Made by a program: the position numbers and the translations under genes. From Pseudomonadota bacterium (lineage in GTDB: Bacteria > Myxococcota_A > UBA9042 > GCA-2863065): a stretch of 35,179 nt of DNA. The notes below the pieces were generated by a model. The model did not search any database. It worked only from the letters and a program-made list of their open reading frames with translations, and was not told where the DNA came from. The stretch spans positions 1-35,179 of the forward strand of contig SXOX01000207.1 in NCBI GenBank assembly GCA_005776585.1, in the 5' to 3' direction. Numbering within the stretch: the first letter of the stretch is position 1; each line of letters starts with the position of its first letter. Shown here in pieces: positions 10,061-17,930 of the stretch.

Positions 10061-12511
10061 ATGTTCGACCGCGCAGGCTACAAAGTCGGCTTCTACACCG
10101 GGCACAACGCGCTCGGCGAGCACAGCATTGCGTTCGTCGTAAAGCGCACCTATGACCTCGACCTCTTCGAGGGCCGGTGTAAACCGTCCGCTGAGCAAGT
10201 CGACATCAAGCTCGCCGACGAGTTCACGGGCGCTGAGGATCCGTTCAAGTCCAGCATCCGGTATGAGTCGGACCTCGCGCCGTGGAAGGTCAAGCGCGAC
10301 ATCTTCTTCGTCGGGACGGCCCACGCGCCGGCCGGCAAGCCGGTCAAGTCGTTCGACGTCACGCTCCAGGTGGGCAAGCACAAGCGCACGCTCCGGATCT
10401 TTGGCCCGCGCAAGGTCAGCTGGGTCCCGCCGGAGCAGCCCAAGGGTCAGGACAAGGCGCCACTGCCGAAGCCGCCGCTCATCGGCGAGCCCGAGCCGAT
10501 CAAGTCGCTGCCCCTGCTGTACGAGCACGCCTATGGCGGCTTCGCCACCTACTATCCGGAGGACCCGGCCATCTACCGGAAGGCCATCCGCAAGGCCAAG
10601 AAGAAGGCGGACAAGAAAGAGGCCGAGAAGAAGGCCGCGGCGGAGCAGAAGGCCGCCGAAGAGAAGGCCAAGGCGGAGGAGAAGGCCAAGGCGGAGGCTC
10701 AGAAGAAGAAGGCCGAGGCTGCGAAGAAGGAGCTCGAGGGCCGGTTCTCGCAGGTCAAGGGCGAGAAGCGCTTGGACCTGGAGTCCGCGGACGTCGACCT
10801 GGACGTAGAGCTCGGCAGCACCAAGCGCAAGGCGGCGGACGGCACGCTCATCTTGGACCTCGCCGAGGCGGCCGAGGCCGAGCAGCGGGAGCTCGAACAG
10901 GCGGCGCGCGAGGCGGCTCAGCTGGCGGAGGAGGCCAAGGCACGCGCAAAGGCGGGCCCGGTCATCGACGTGTTTGGCGCCGAGGTCGGTGAGCAAGAGC
11001 GCATCGCGCGGGAGGCTGCTGCGCTGTCGGCGGAGGCGGAGGCGGAGCGCCAGAACTACGAGTTCGAGCGGCTGCGCAAGGTCTCGGCGCTCGCTCCCGG
11101 CGAGGACAAGCGGATGACCCTGGCGGAGGAGGGCGACGAGCTCGTCACCGACGACACCTGGGTCGCCGAGGGGATTCGCGAGCGGGAGGCGCTCTACGAG
11201 TCGCTCGGGCTCGACGCGGAGGAGGAGGTCCAGTGGGTCGAGGGCGACTTCCCGCGGATCCCGTGCCCGTCCAACTTCATCGGCAAGGGCTTCGCGCTGC
11301 GGAACTGCAAGGAGAGCCTCGATGGCCTCGCAATGCCGCAGATCGAGGACCCCGACGCGCTGCTGACGCCCGAGGACCTGCCCCGCGAGCCGGCCTTCCT
11401 TGCGGCGCCGCAACCCATTCCGGCCGGCTTTGCGCCGTACTATCGGGCCTGGTCCCCGCGGTCCACGATGGGCGGCGCGCTGCCCAACGAGATCGAGGAG
11501 GCGCAGCATCAGCTCGACAAGCAGCTCGTCGAGGGCGTCGATCCCAATGATCCGGACGACATGAAGGTCGCCGAGGCGCTCATCGATCGGAAGCCGCAGG
11601 CCATGGATCCGCTCTACTACAATGGAGCGCACCCCAAGCTTCAGGTCGCTGAGCTCGAGGGCACCGAGGACGTCGTCCTGACCAACCTGGACAAGACGGG
11701 GAACACGTTCTTTCGCTTGCCTGGACATCAGCCGCTCGTGCGCTTCCAGCGTGGGCGAGGCTGGGAGCCGGTCAAGGTCACGCTGGATACGCTGCATATC
11801 GATCGAGACGGCGAGAAGGTCACGCTCGTCTGGCGCGGCGCCCTGCCGTACGCCGGGCCAAAGGAGATGGACGACTGGCACAAGGTCGACGTGGAGGTCC
11901 TGGATTTCACCGTCGAGGAGTTTCGCGAGAAGGAGCAGGCCGAGGCGCTCGAGCGGCGGAAGCGCAAGGGAGAGCCGCTGGTCGATGGGACCGACGAGAT
12001 GTCCGACGAGGACAAGGCGTTGTTCGTGGGGCGTATCGAACAGGCCGACATCGGGAAGGGCGGCGTCAAGGAGGCGAAGGCGACGAACCTCCGCGAGAAG
12101 AAGATGGCCGACGGCGCGCTCGTGGACCTCCAGGACGAGGAGGACGTCATCCTTCACGATGACGGCTGGGTCGACGAGGCCAAGTACGCGCACCTCACCG
12201 AGGAAGAGAAGCTCGCCAAGAAGCTCGCAGACGATGAGCGCCTTGCGGTCGAGGCCAAAAAGAAGGCGCTCAAAGACAAGCTCGAACAGCAGAAGAAGGA
12301 GCGTGAGGAGGCTGAGCGACTGGCCGCGGAGGAGGCCAAGAAGAAGAAGAAGCCGAAGAAGAAGGACACGCCCGAGGGTGCGCCCGCGGACGACGACGAC
12401 GAGGAGGACGAGGCCGCTGCCCCCGAGCCCCCGGCGAAGGAGGCCGCCGAGCCCAAGGCCAAGCAGGCCGGTCCGAAGGCCGCTGCGAAAAAGCCGCCCG
12501 CCAAGTCCTAG
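10061..12511 (+). CDS. DUF2169 domain protein with long coiled-coil insert and tail
   Basis: 816 residues; GAGG six bases before the ATG. The N-terminal part (~1-175) starts FDRAGYKVGFYTGHN, followed by FVVKRTYDLDLFEG and a beta-rich segment typical of DUF2169. Residues ~180-370 are a Lys/Glu/Ala-rich insert (KKADKKEAEKKAAAEQKAAE) expected to form coiled coil. The C-terminal half of the DUF2169 fold resumes at ~395-630 (IPCPSNFIGKGFALRNCKES, FAPYYRAWSPRSTMGG, PLYYNGAHPKLQV, FFRLPGHQP). The tail (~640-816) is again Lys/Glu-rich, then Ala/Pro-rich. DUF2169 proteins are commonly encoded beside VgrG/PAAR genes of type VI secretion, probably helping to load or assemble spike cargo. None of the T6SS structural genes is in this window. 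The gene at 12592 is probably its partner. Confidence 0.8.
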   Translation: MFDRAGYKVGFYTGHNALGEHSIAFVVKRTYDLDLFEGRCKPSAEQVDIKLADEFTGAEDPFKSSIRYESDLAPWKVKRDIFFVGTAHAPAGKPVKSFDVTLQVGKHKRTLRIFGPRKVSWVPPEQPKGQDKAPLPKPPLIGEPEPIKSLPLLYEHAYGGFATYYPEDPAIYRKAIRKAKKKADKKEAEKKAAAEQKAAEEKAKAEEKAKAEAQKKKAEAAKKELEGRFSQVKGEKRLDLESADVDLDVELGSTKRKAADGTLILDLAEAAEAEQRELEQAAREAAQLAEEAKARAKAGPVIDVFGAEVGEQERIAREAAALSAEAEAERQNYEFERLRKVSALAPGEDKRMTLAEEGDELVTDDTWVAEGIREREALYESLGLDAEEEVQWVEGDFPRIPCPSNFIGKGFALRNCKESLDGLAMPQIEDPDALLTPEDLPREPAFLAAPQPIPAGFAPYYRAWSPRSTMGGALPNEIEEAQHQLDKQLVEGVDPNDPDDMKVAEALIDRKPQAMDPLYYNGAHPKLQVAELEGTEDVVLTNLDKTGNTFFRLPGHQPLVRFQRGRGWEPVKVTLDTLHIDRDGEKVTLVWRGALPYAGPKEMDDWHKVDVEVLDFTVEEFREKEQAEALERRKRKGEPLVDGTDEMSDEDKALFVGRIEQADIGKGGVKEAKATNLREKKMADGALVDLQDEEDVILHDDGWVDEAKYAHLTEEEKLAKKLADDERLAVEAKKKALKDKLEQQKKEREEAERLAAEEAKKKKKPKKKDTPEGAPADDDDEEDEAAAPEPPAKEAAEPKAKQAGPKAAAKKPPAKS

Positions 12512-12544
12512 GCGCCCGCTGCTTGCGCGTGGCGGAGGGCGGCC

Positions 12545-12564
12545 ATCCGTGCTATCATTCGACG
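12545..12564 (+). promoter_or_regulatory. Conserved upstream motif / extended -10 element
   Basis: ATCCGTGCTATCATTCGACG contains an extended -10 (TGC-TATCAT) 27 bases before the gene at 12592. The same 20-mer with three changes occurs at 24112-24131 before the eCIS-type effector gene, also preceded by GGCC. Two non-homologous genes sharing this suggests common control. Confidence 0.45.
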
Positions 12565-12591
12565 CCGGTTGACTCGCACTGGAGGTGACTG

Positions 12592-13455
12592 ATGCCCGGG
12601 CTCTCCGTACCCATTGACGTACTCGCCGACGCGCTCGCGGTCGCGGCCAACAAGAAGGTGGCCGTCGACTGGAGTCAGCCATCGGGTGACGATGGCAAGC
12701 ACTACCAGGACGCGTTCCCCACCGCCGAGCACATGCACGTGCCCGAGCCGATGTGCTACTTCTGGGCGCCGTCCACGAATAAGTACCATGTCGACCAATG
12801 CAAGAAGGTCGGCAAGCAGTTCAAGGACTTCTCCAACGCCATGGTCAAGGGCTTCAAGTCCGCCGTTGATCTCTGGCGCGTCAAGGTCAAGGTCCAGAAC
12901 ATCAAGGTCAACGCGGGCATCGCGCTCGGGACGCCGGGCTGCATCAACGGCCCGTCGATCGAGTCAGACATCAAGAACCTGAGCCTGCCCGCCGCCTCCG
13001 GCAATGAGCAAAAGTGGCGTGATGCCGTCGCCGCTGGCCTGGCCAAGCAGTGGAAGTCTTGGGCAGACAATGTCATGATCCCCGGTCTCCCGTGGTATCC
13101 GGCCATGATTTGCTTTCCGGGGCCCATGGCTCCGCCGATGCCGAACATCCCCGTGCCGATGATGGCGTGTCCATCGCCGATGATGGCAGATATGACCCCG
13201 CCGCAGCTCGAAAGTGCCATGTGCGACGCGTTCAAGGGCAAGAGCCTCGATGACCCCGATGATCAGTTCAAGAACCTCATCGCCAAGCCTATCGCGACGG
13301 GCGTCGGCATGGCGTTCTTGGCGTGGCTGCCCACGCAGATGATCATGAACGTCATGGGCAAGGGGCAGGTCCCGTCCTTCGCTCCGCCGTACGTGCCCGT
13401 CGGGCCTGTCGTCATGGGAGACAACATCGCCATCCCGGGGCACATCGCAGCCTAG
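12592..13455 (+). CDS. Hypothetical protein linked to DUF2169 (secretion-associated?)
   Basis: 287 residues, not recognised by family. The ATG at 12592 is preceded by GGAGGTGAC, a strong ribosome binding site. No signal peptide. The N-terminal half is mixed (IDVLADALAVAANKKVAVDW, VKGFKSAVDLWRVKVKVQN). A central Pro/Met-rich segment (WYPAMICFPGPMAPPMPNIP, VPMMACPSPMMADMTP) is striking, and the C-terminus holds Pro/Val/Gly-rich short repeats (PPYVPVGPVVMGDNIAIPGH). A compact protein with Pro/Met-rich loops beside DUF2169 suggests a structural or adaptor component of a contractile injection apparatus. That is inference from neighbourhood only. It shares an upstream motif with the effector gene at 24179. 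Confidence 0.7.
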   Translation: MPGLSVPIDVLADALAVAANKKVAVDWSQPSGDDGKHYQDAFPTAEHMHVPEPMCYFWAPSTNKYHVDQCKKVGKQFKDFSNAMVKGFKSAVDLWRVKVKVQNIKVNAGIALGTPGCINGPSIESDIKNLSLPAASGNEQKWRDAVAAGLAKQWKSWADNVMIPGLPWYPAMICFPGPMAPPMPNIPVPMMACPSPMMADMTPPQLESAMCDAFKGKSLDDPDDQFKNLIAKPIATGVGMAFLAWLPTQMIMNVMGKGQVPSFAPPYVPVGPVVMGDNIAIPGHIAA

Positions 13456-13462
13456 CAGCGCG

Positions 13463-14770
13463 TTGCGGATTGACTGTCTCAGCCCTGTGCTCCACGTCGT
13501 CCCTGATTGTGTCCTCACCGAGCGAGGCTTCGTTTCGGGCGTCGGGCTGACCCTCGACGGGGACGGCACGCTCGTGGCGCTCGACCGCGGGCCGGCACCG
13601 GGCGCTCGCGTCCTGACCCTGCCGGGCATCGCGCTGATGGGCGGCTTCGTCAACGCCCACAGTCACGCCTTCCAGAGGCTCCTGCGCGGCCGGATCGAGT
13701 CCCCCGTCGCGGCAGGGAGTGGCACCAATCGCGACTTCTGGACCTGGCGCAAGGAGATGTATCGGCTCATGCAGCGCCTTGGCCCCGACGAGCTCGAGAC
13801 CGTCGCGCGGTTCGCCTACGGAGAGATGGCCCGAGCCGGCTACACCGTGGTGCGTGAGTTTCACTACCTGCATCACCCGCCGGGCGGAGGCACCTACGCC
13901 GACGTGCACGAGATGTCGCTGCGCCTCGTGGCCGCCGCGGCCGACGCGGGGCTGGGCCTGGAGCTGCTGCGCGTCGCCTATCTCAACGTGAGCGAGCCCG
14001 AGCAGCGACGCTTCGCCGATGCGGACGTCGATGCCGCCATCGCGCGCACCGAGGACCTCTCGAGCCGCGTGCCTGTGCCCGTCGGCGTCGCTCCGCACAG
14101 CGTCCGCGCCGTCACCCCCGCGGGGATCGCCGCCTGCGCGTCTTGGGCAAGGCAACGCGGCGCGTCCTGTGACGTCCACGTGGCCGAACAGCCGGCCGAG
14201 GTCGCCTTCACGCTTACGAGCTGGGGTCGTCGACCCGTCGAGCTGCTCGATGCCCACGGCGTGTTGGGGCCTGGGACGACCCTCATCCACGCCACGCACG
14301 TCAGCGACGACGAGGTGCAGCTGCTGGGGACCGCCAACGCCACCGTGTGTCTGTGCCCCACGACCGAGGCCAATCTCGGTGACGGCGTCTCGAAGACGTC
14401 TGAGTTTCTCGCAGCCACGATTCCGCTGGCCATCGGGTCGGACAGCCAGGCCGAGATCGACCCGTTCGCGGAGCTGCGGATGCTCGAGTACAACGAGCGC
14501 AATCGCCACGGGCGCCGTCAGGTGCTCGACCCGGTCACGCTCCTCATGGCCGTCACCGAGCCGCTCCTGCCGGGCACGCGGCCGCACTGCATCGCCATCG
14601 ACCGGTCGCATCCGAGCATCGAGGGGGTCGAGCCTCCGGATCTCGGCGCCGCGCTCGTCATGGCCGGCCGCGCCGACTGCGTCGCTGGGGTCTTCGACGG
14701 TGACCAGATCGTGCGCCCGCACGTCGACCCGGAGCCCTATCGTCGGTTGGTCCGCCGGCTCCTCGCGTGA
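13463..14770 (+). CDS. hutF: Formimidoylglutamate deiminase
   Basis: Hydrolyses N-formimino-L-glutamate to N-formyl-L-glutamate and ammonia in one branch of histidine degradation (cytoplasm, zinc-dependent amidohydrolase). 435 residues, close to the family's ~450. Visible signature: GGFVNAHSHAFQRLLRGR (metal-binding His 66 and His 68), FWTWRKEMYRL characteristic of HutF, HVAEQPAEV (about residue 235), HATHVSDDE, and GSDSQAEID near the C-terminus for the metal-binding Asp. The start is a TTG at 13463, seven bases after the previous stop and without a clear ribosome site; a GTG at 13487 is the alternative. It overlaps the next gene by 4 bases (GTGA). No other hut gene is present, so the pathway must be encoded elsewhere. 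Confidence 0.85.
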   Translation: MRIDCLSPVLHVVPDCVLTERGFVSGVGLTLDGDGTLVALDRGPAPGARVLTLPGIALMGGFVNAHSHAFQRLLRGRIESPVAAGSGTNRDFWTWRKEMYRLMQRLGPDELETVARFAYGEMARAGYTVVREFHYLHHPPGGGTYADVHEMSLRLVAAAADAGLGLELLRVAYLNVSEPEQRRFADADVDAAIARTEDLSSRVPVPVGVAPHSVRAVTPAGIAACASWARQRGASCDVHVAEQPAEVAFTLTSWGRRPVELLDAHGVLGPGTTLIHATHVSDDEVQLLGTANATVCLCPTTEANLGDGVSKTSEFLAATIPLAIGSDSQAEIDPFAELRMLEYNERNRHGRRQVLDPVTLLMAVTEPLLPGTRPHCIAIDRSHPSIEGVEPPDLGAALVMAGRADCVAGVFDGDQIVRPHVDPEPYRRLVRRLLA

Positions 14771-16179
14771 GGCGGATCGGGGGCAAACGCGGACGTCGCA
14801 CGGTCACCGTCGATGCGCTGAGCGCCACCAGTGACGCGGCCCTCGCCCACGATGACGACGGCGCGGTCGTCGAGGTGATTGGCGGAGTCCCAGGGGACCG
14901 GCTCGACGTCACGATCGTCGCGTCCGGCCGCGCGCGCGTCCACGCCGAGCTCCAGAGCGTCGCGTCTCCGTCTATCGATCGCGTCGACGCGCCGTGCCCC
15001 GTGGTCGCGACCTGCTCCGGTTGCCCGTGGCAGTCCGTCGGCTACGACACTCAGCTCGACTGGAAACACCGGTTCGTTGTCGAGGCGCTGCGCGCGTACG
15101 GGCTCGAGCCCACGTGCCTCACGCCGGTCCTGCCGATGGACCCGCCGTTTCGATACCGGACGAAGCTCCAGACGCCGATCTCTGGGGTTGCCGGCGCGCT
15201 CCGTTCGGGCCTGTATCGGCGCCGCAGCCACGAGGTCGTCACCGTCGACGATTGCCTAGTCCACGACGCGCACGGCGAGGCCGCGCGTCGTGGGGTGCTC
15301 GCGTTGCTCGACTCCCACCAGGTCACGCCCCATGACGAGCTGACGGGCTTGGGCGAGCTGCGCACGCTGCTGCTGCGCGTGACCGGCGGCGCGCAGGTGG
15401 CCGTCGTACTGATCGTCGCCGACGCCGGCCGCCGCGACTGGCCGGCCCTCGGAGCGGCGTTGCTTGCCGTACCTGCGGTCGTCAGCGTCTCGCTGAACGT
15501 CAACGGCGAGCGGGGCAATCGCGTCCTGGGGCCGACCACCGTCTTGCTCGCGGGACGACCGACGCTGACCGAGCGGGTGGGCCCCGTCCTCATGGAGCTC
15601 GAGCCCACAGCGTTCTTCCAGACGTCCGTGCGCGGCGCCGAGCGCCTGGCCCAGGTCGTGCGGTCGCTGCTCCCTGCGGGCGTGCCGCTGCTGCTCGATC
15701 TCTACGCCGGTGCCGGCTTCTTCGCCGCAGCACTCGCCGACCGTGCCGAGCGCGTCCTGATGGTCGAGCGCGATCCCGCGGGAGCCGCTGCCTGCCGCGC
15801 ACTGCTCCAGCGCCTCCCGTGCCCAGCGGAGGTCATCGAGGGCGACGTCGCGCAGCTCATCGCGCAGCAGGCGCGCCTCCCCGCAGGCGCCGCGGTCGTG
15901 CTCGATCCTCCGCGCGCCGGGCTCGCCGACTCCGTGGCCGAGGTTCTCGTCGCGCTGGCGCCGACGCGGGTCGTGCTGCTGTCGTGTCACCTCGAGAGCG
16001 GCGCGCGCGATCTCGCGCGGCTCGTCTCGGAGGGCCTGCGCCTCTGCTCGGTCACTCCGGTCGACCTGTTCCCGCACACGCGCCATGTCGAGCTCGTCAG
16101 CTTGCTCGTTCCAGCTGACGTTGGTACACCTCCGCCCGCGCCATCACCCCGTGAGCACGGCGCCAAGGGAGCCGGATGA
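14767..16179 (+). CDS. 23S rRNA (uracil-C5)-methyltransferase, RlmD/TrmA family
   Basis: Transfers a methyl group from S-adenosylmethionine to C5 of a uracil in 23S rRNA. 470 residues from a GTG that overlaps the hutF stop. The order fits RumA/RlmD: N-terminal TRAM-like domain (~10-65); a 4Fe-4S site from C77, C83, C86 (CPVVATCSGCPW) and C163 (VDDCLVHD), the same spacing as E. coli RlmD; a SAM-binding loop (LLLDLYAGAGFFAAA, ~308-322); DPPRAG (380-385); and the catalytic Cys407 in LLSCHLESG, where relatives usually have SCNP. RlmD is the likeliest of RlmC/RlmD/TrmA because of the cluster cysteines, but the exact uracil is not decided here. The Nudix gene follows with an ATGA overlap. Confidence 0.85.
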   Translation: MRRIGGKRGRRTVTVDALSATSDAALAHDDDGAVVEVIGGVPGDRLDVTIVASGRARVHAELQSVASPSIDRVDAPCPVVATCSGCPWQSVGYDTQLDWKHRFVVEALRAYGLEPTCLTPVLPMDPPFRYRTKLQTPISGVAGALRSGLYRRRSHEVVTVDDCLVHDAHGEAARRGVLALLDSHQVTPHDELTGLGELRTLLLRVTGGAQVAVVLIVADAGRRDWPALGAALLAVPAVVSVSLNVNGERGNRVLGPTTVLLAGRPTLTERVGPVLMELEPTAFFQTSVRGAERLAQVVRSLLPAGVPLLLDLYAGAGFFAAALADRAERVLMVERDPAGAAACRALLQRLPCPAEVIEGDVAQLIAQQARLPAGAAVVLDPPRAGLADSVAEVLVALAPTRVVLLSCHLESGARDLARLVSEGLRLCSVTPVDLFPHTRHVELVSLLVPADVGTPPPAPSPREHGAKGAG

Positions 16180-16589
16180 CCACCCCAGTGAAGCCCACGA
16201 TTCGCGTCGTGGCCGCCGTCATCGAGCGCGAGGGGAAGTACCTCATCACGCAGCGGATGCCGCGCGCCACGATGGCGCTCCAGTGGGAGTTCCCGGGAGG
16301 CAAGGTCGAGCCGGGAGAGACCGACCAGGTCGCCCTGGCCCGTGAGCTCTCCGAGGAGATGGCGGTCGCCGTGCGTGTCGGCGATGAGCTCGTGGCCATC
16401 GTAGACGAATACGAGCGTTACTTCATCGACTTCCACGTCTTCTGGTGCGAACTGCTCTCCGAAGAGATCAAGTGCATTGGCGTCAACGACTACCGCTGGG
16501 TCACCTCGGTCGAGTTCGAGGGCTACACCTTCCCCGCGGTCGATCAAGAGACCATCGACGCGCTCCTGCGCGAGGAGCGACCCGCGTGA
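16176..16589 (+). CDS. Nudix hydrolase, MutT-like (probable nucleotide-pool sanitiser)
   Basis: 137 residues, the normal MutT size. The Nudix box GKVEPGETDQVALARELSEE (~43-62) follows the G-x5-E-x7-REUxEExGU pattern, with Met in place of the final Gly. The opening IRVVAAVIEREGKYLITQRM and the preceding WEFPGGK are typical of 8-oxo-dGTP diphosphatases that remove oxidised dGTP. The end contains YRWVTSVEFEGYTFPAVD, also MutT-like. It overlaps the methyltransferase stop by ATGA and the next small gene by GTGA, so it is translationally coupled within the hutF run. Family is firm; substrate is inferred. Confidence 0.88.
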   Translation: MTTPVKPTIRVVAAVIEREGKYLITQRMPRATMALQWEFPGGKVEPGETDQVALARELSEEMAVAVRVGDELVAIVDEYERYFIDFHVFWCELLSEEIKCIGVNDYRWVTSVEFEGYTFPAVDQETIDALLREERPA

Positions 16590-16747
16590 GCGACGACCCC
16601 AAGCCGCCAATCGTGACGCGCGAGGGCGATCCGCTCGCAGGCCTGTGGACCTGGAAGGATCACCCGCTGGCCCGCGCCAGCTTCGTGCTGCTCGCCCTGC
16701 TGGGCATCCTACTGCTCTTTCCGCTGCTGGCGCAGTGGACCTTCTGA
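16586..16747 (+). CDS. Small single-span membrane protein (53 aa)
   Basis: GTG start at 16586 inside the GTGA overlap with the Nudix stop. The N-terminus is hydrophilic (SDDPKPPIVTREGDPLAGLW), then WKDHPLARA, then a clear transmembrane segment SFVLLALLGILLLFPLLAQW ending TF-stop. No family recognised. Its coupling to the Nudix gene argues that it is translated. Confidence 0.65.
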   Translation: MSDDPKPPIVTREGDPLAGLWTWKDHPLARASFVLLALLGILLLFPLLAQWTF

Positions 16748-16770
16748 GCGCCGGCGCCCCCAGGGTGGCC

Positions 16771-17076
16771 CTACGTCCTGAAGAACCAGTAGCGCGACGG
16801 GTCGGAGCCTCCGCCTTGCTTCAGACCCACGCGGGCCCACAGCCCCAGCAGATGCCGCAGCGCGCGCGACCGCTCACGGAGTGACAGAGGGACGCGCCGA
16901 TTGGCCGCGAGGCCCAGCGCCTCTTCGATGAGCCGAGGCGCCGCCAGGGGCGCTTCGCTCTTCACGAGCACGTCCGCGATGCGAATGAGGCAAGCCAGCT
17001 CCGCGACGCGATCGCCCGAAGCGACCGCGGCGGCGTAGTCCGCGCGTGCGGCCGCGATGGCCGCGTCGACGCTCAC
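16771..17076 (-). CDS. Hypothetical helical protein (101 aa), coupled to the Arg/Gly-rich gene
   Basis: GTG start at 17074-17076 overlaps the TGA of the upstream gene by 4 bases. The sequence VSVDAAIAAARADYAAAVAS, RVAELACLIRIADVLVKS, RLIEEALGLAANRR and LRERSRALRHLLGLW looks like a TPR-type helical array, ending SDPSRYWFFRT. A longer frame reaching upstream to 17376 is a shadow across the neighbour's coding region and is not used. Function unknown; the coupling suggests a partner of the protein encoded at 17073-17606. Confidence 0.6.
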   Translation of the reverse strand: MSVDAAIAAARADYAAAVASGDRVAELACLIRIADVLVKSEAPLAAPRLIEEALGLAANRRVPLSLRERSRALRHLLGLWARVGLKQGGGSDPSRYWFFRT

Positions 17077-17606
17077 TCGTCGTCGGCGTCGTCGCGGAGG
17101 TCTTCGATCTCTTCCCACATCGTGCGGGCGAGCTCGCGACGGCTCACGCCCTCGGGCGCGACCTGGATGTCGAGCTTGGCGTACTCGACGTCGAAGCCGG
17201 CGCGGCGCAGCGCGTCGGTCTCGAGGCCGTACTCCTGGAGGTGCTGCTTGAGCGTCTGGACGTCCACGCCGAAGCGCCGGGCGACGTCGGGCAACGCCTG
17301 CATCTTGAAGCCGTTGTCGCGCGTGATCCCGAGGTGATAGGCGCAGAACAGGTTGAACGGATCCAGCGTGTCCCACGAGCCACCCGAGTCCGCGCTCTGC
17401 GGCGCACGCACCCGGCAGTCATCCGGATCCTGGGCACCATGCGGTGCCCCGCCGTGCATGCGCTGCGGGCCCTGGCCCCCACCACCGCCTCCGCCTCCAC
17501 CACCGCCACGACGCCGACGATTGCGCCGACGGCGGCGACCGCCTCCGTCGCGTGCCTCGCGGGGCTCGGTGCTTGCTCGCGCAGACGATGAATCCGTCAC
17601 GTCCAT
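17073..17606 (-). CDS. Hypothetical protein with Arg-rich/poly-Gly N-terminus
   Basis: 177 residues; the ATG at 17606 has GAGG five bases upstream. The first ~60 residues are low-complexity and basic: RRRRRNRRRR followed by a run of 11 Gly, the kind of disordered tail seen in nucleic-acid-binding proteins. The ordered part (~80-177) contains WDTLDPFNLFCAYHLGIT, DVARRFGVDVQTLKQHL (helix-turn-helix-like spacing) and REGLETDALRRAGFD-like helices, ending in an acidic tail DLRDDADDE. No family recognised. RNA or DNA binding is an inference from the basic tail only. GTGA overlap with the 101-residue gene downstream. Confidence 0.7.
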   Translation of the reverse strand: MDVTDSSSARASTEPREARDGGGRRRRRNRRRRGGGGGGGGGGGQGPQRMHGGAPHGAQDPDDCRVRAPQSADSGGSWDTLDPFNLFCAYHLGITRDNGFKMQALPDVARRFGVDVQTLKQHLQEYGLETDALRRAGFDVEYAKLDIQVAPEGVSRRELARTMWEEIEDLRDDADDE

Positions 17607-17930
17607 GTTTTCCTCGAAGCCTTCGACCGCGCTCGGGCAGTCGGTGTTTTGACATCAATGACGGCGGCGTTCGCCGAACTGCGTCCGTCGCCCAATCTTC
17701 CTGCCAGCATTCTCGTCACGGTGGCGAGCGCGAGTCACGTGCCTGCTCAGTCGCTCTGCCATCGATGGTCAGCGCCTCGCGTTGCGAGGGCCAGTGCGCG
17801 CCCAAAGGCCCGCTTGACGTCGATGGTCGCGTGACGCCGGAACCGTACCTGAGCCAAGCCCGCGGCGACAGCACCCGGAGTTCTCGGGAGCGTAATGGAA
17901 CGTTGCTCGGAATGCAAAGAAAAGCGTGGA
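17607..17930. other. Intergenic stretch without a convincing gene
   Basis: About 320 bases between two minus-strand genes. It holds a perfect small dyad CGGCG-TT-CGCCG near 17665-17680 and a TTTTGACATCAATGAC stretch near 17646, but no -10 at proper spacing for a plus-strand gene. A minus-strand frame (17747 to ~17910) shows weak coding look but no start with a ribosome site. I call nothing here. Confidence 0.5.
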
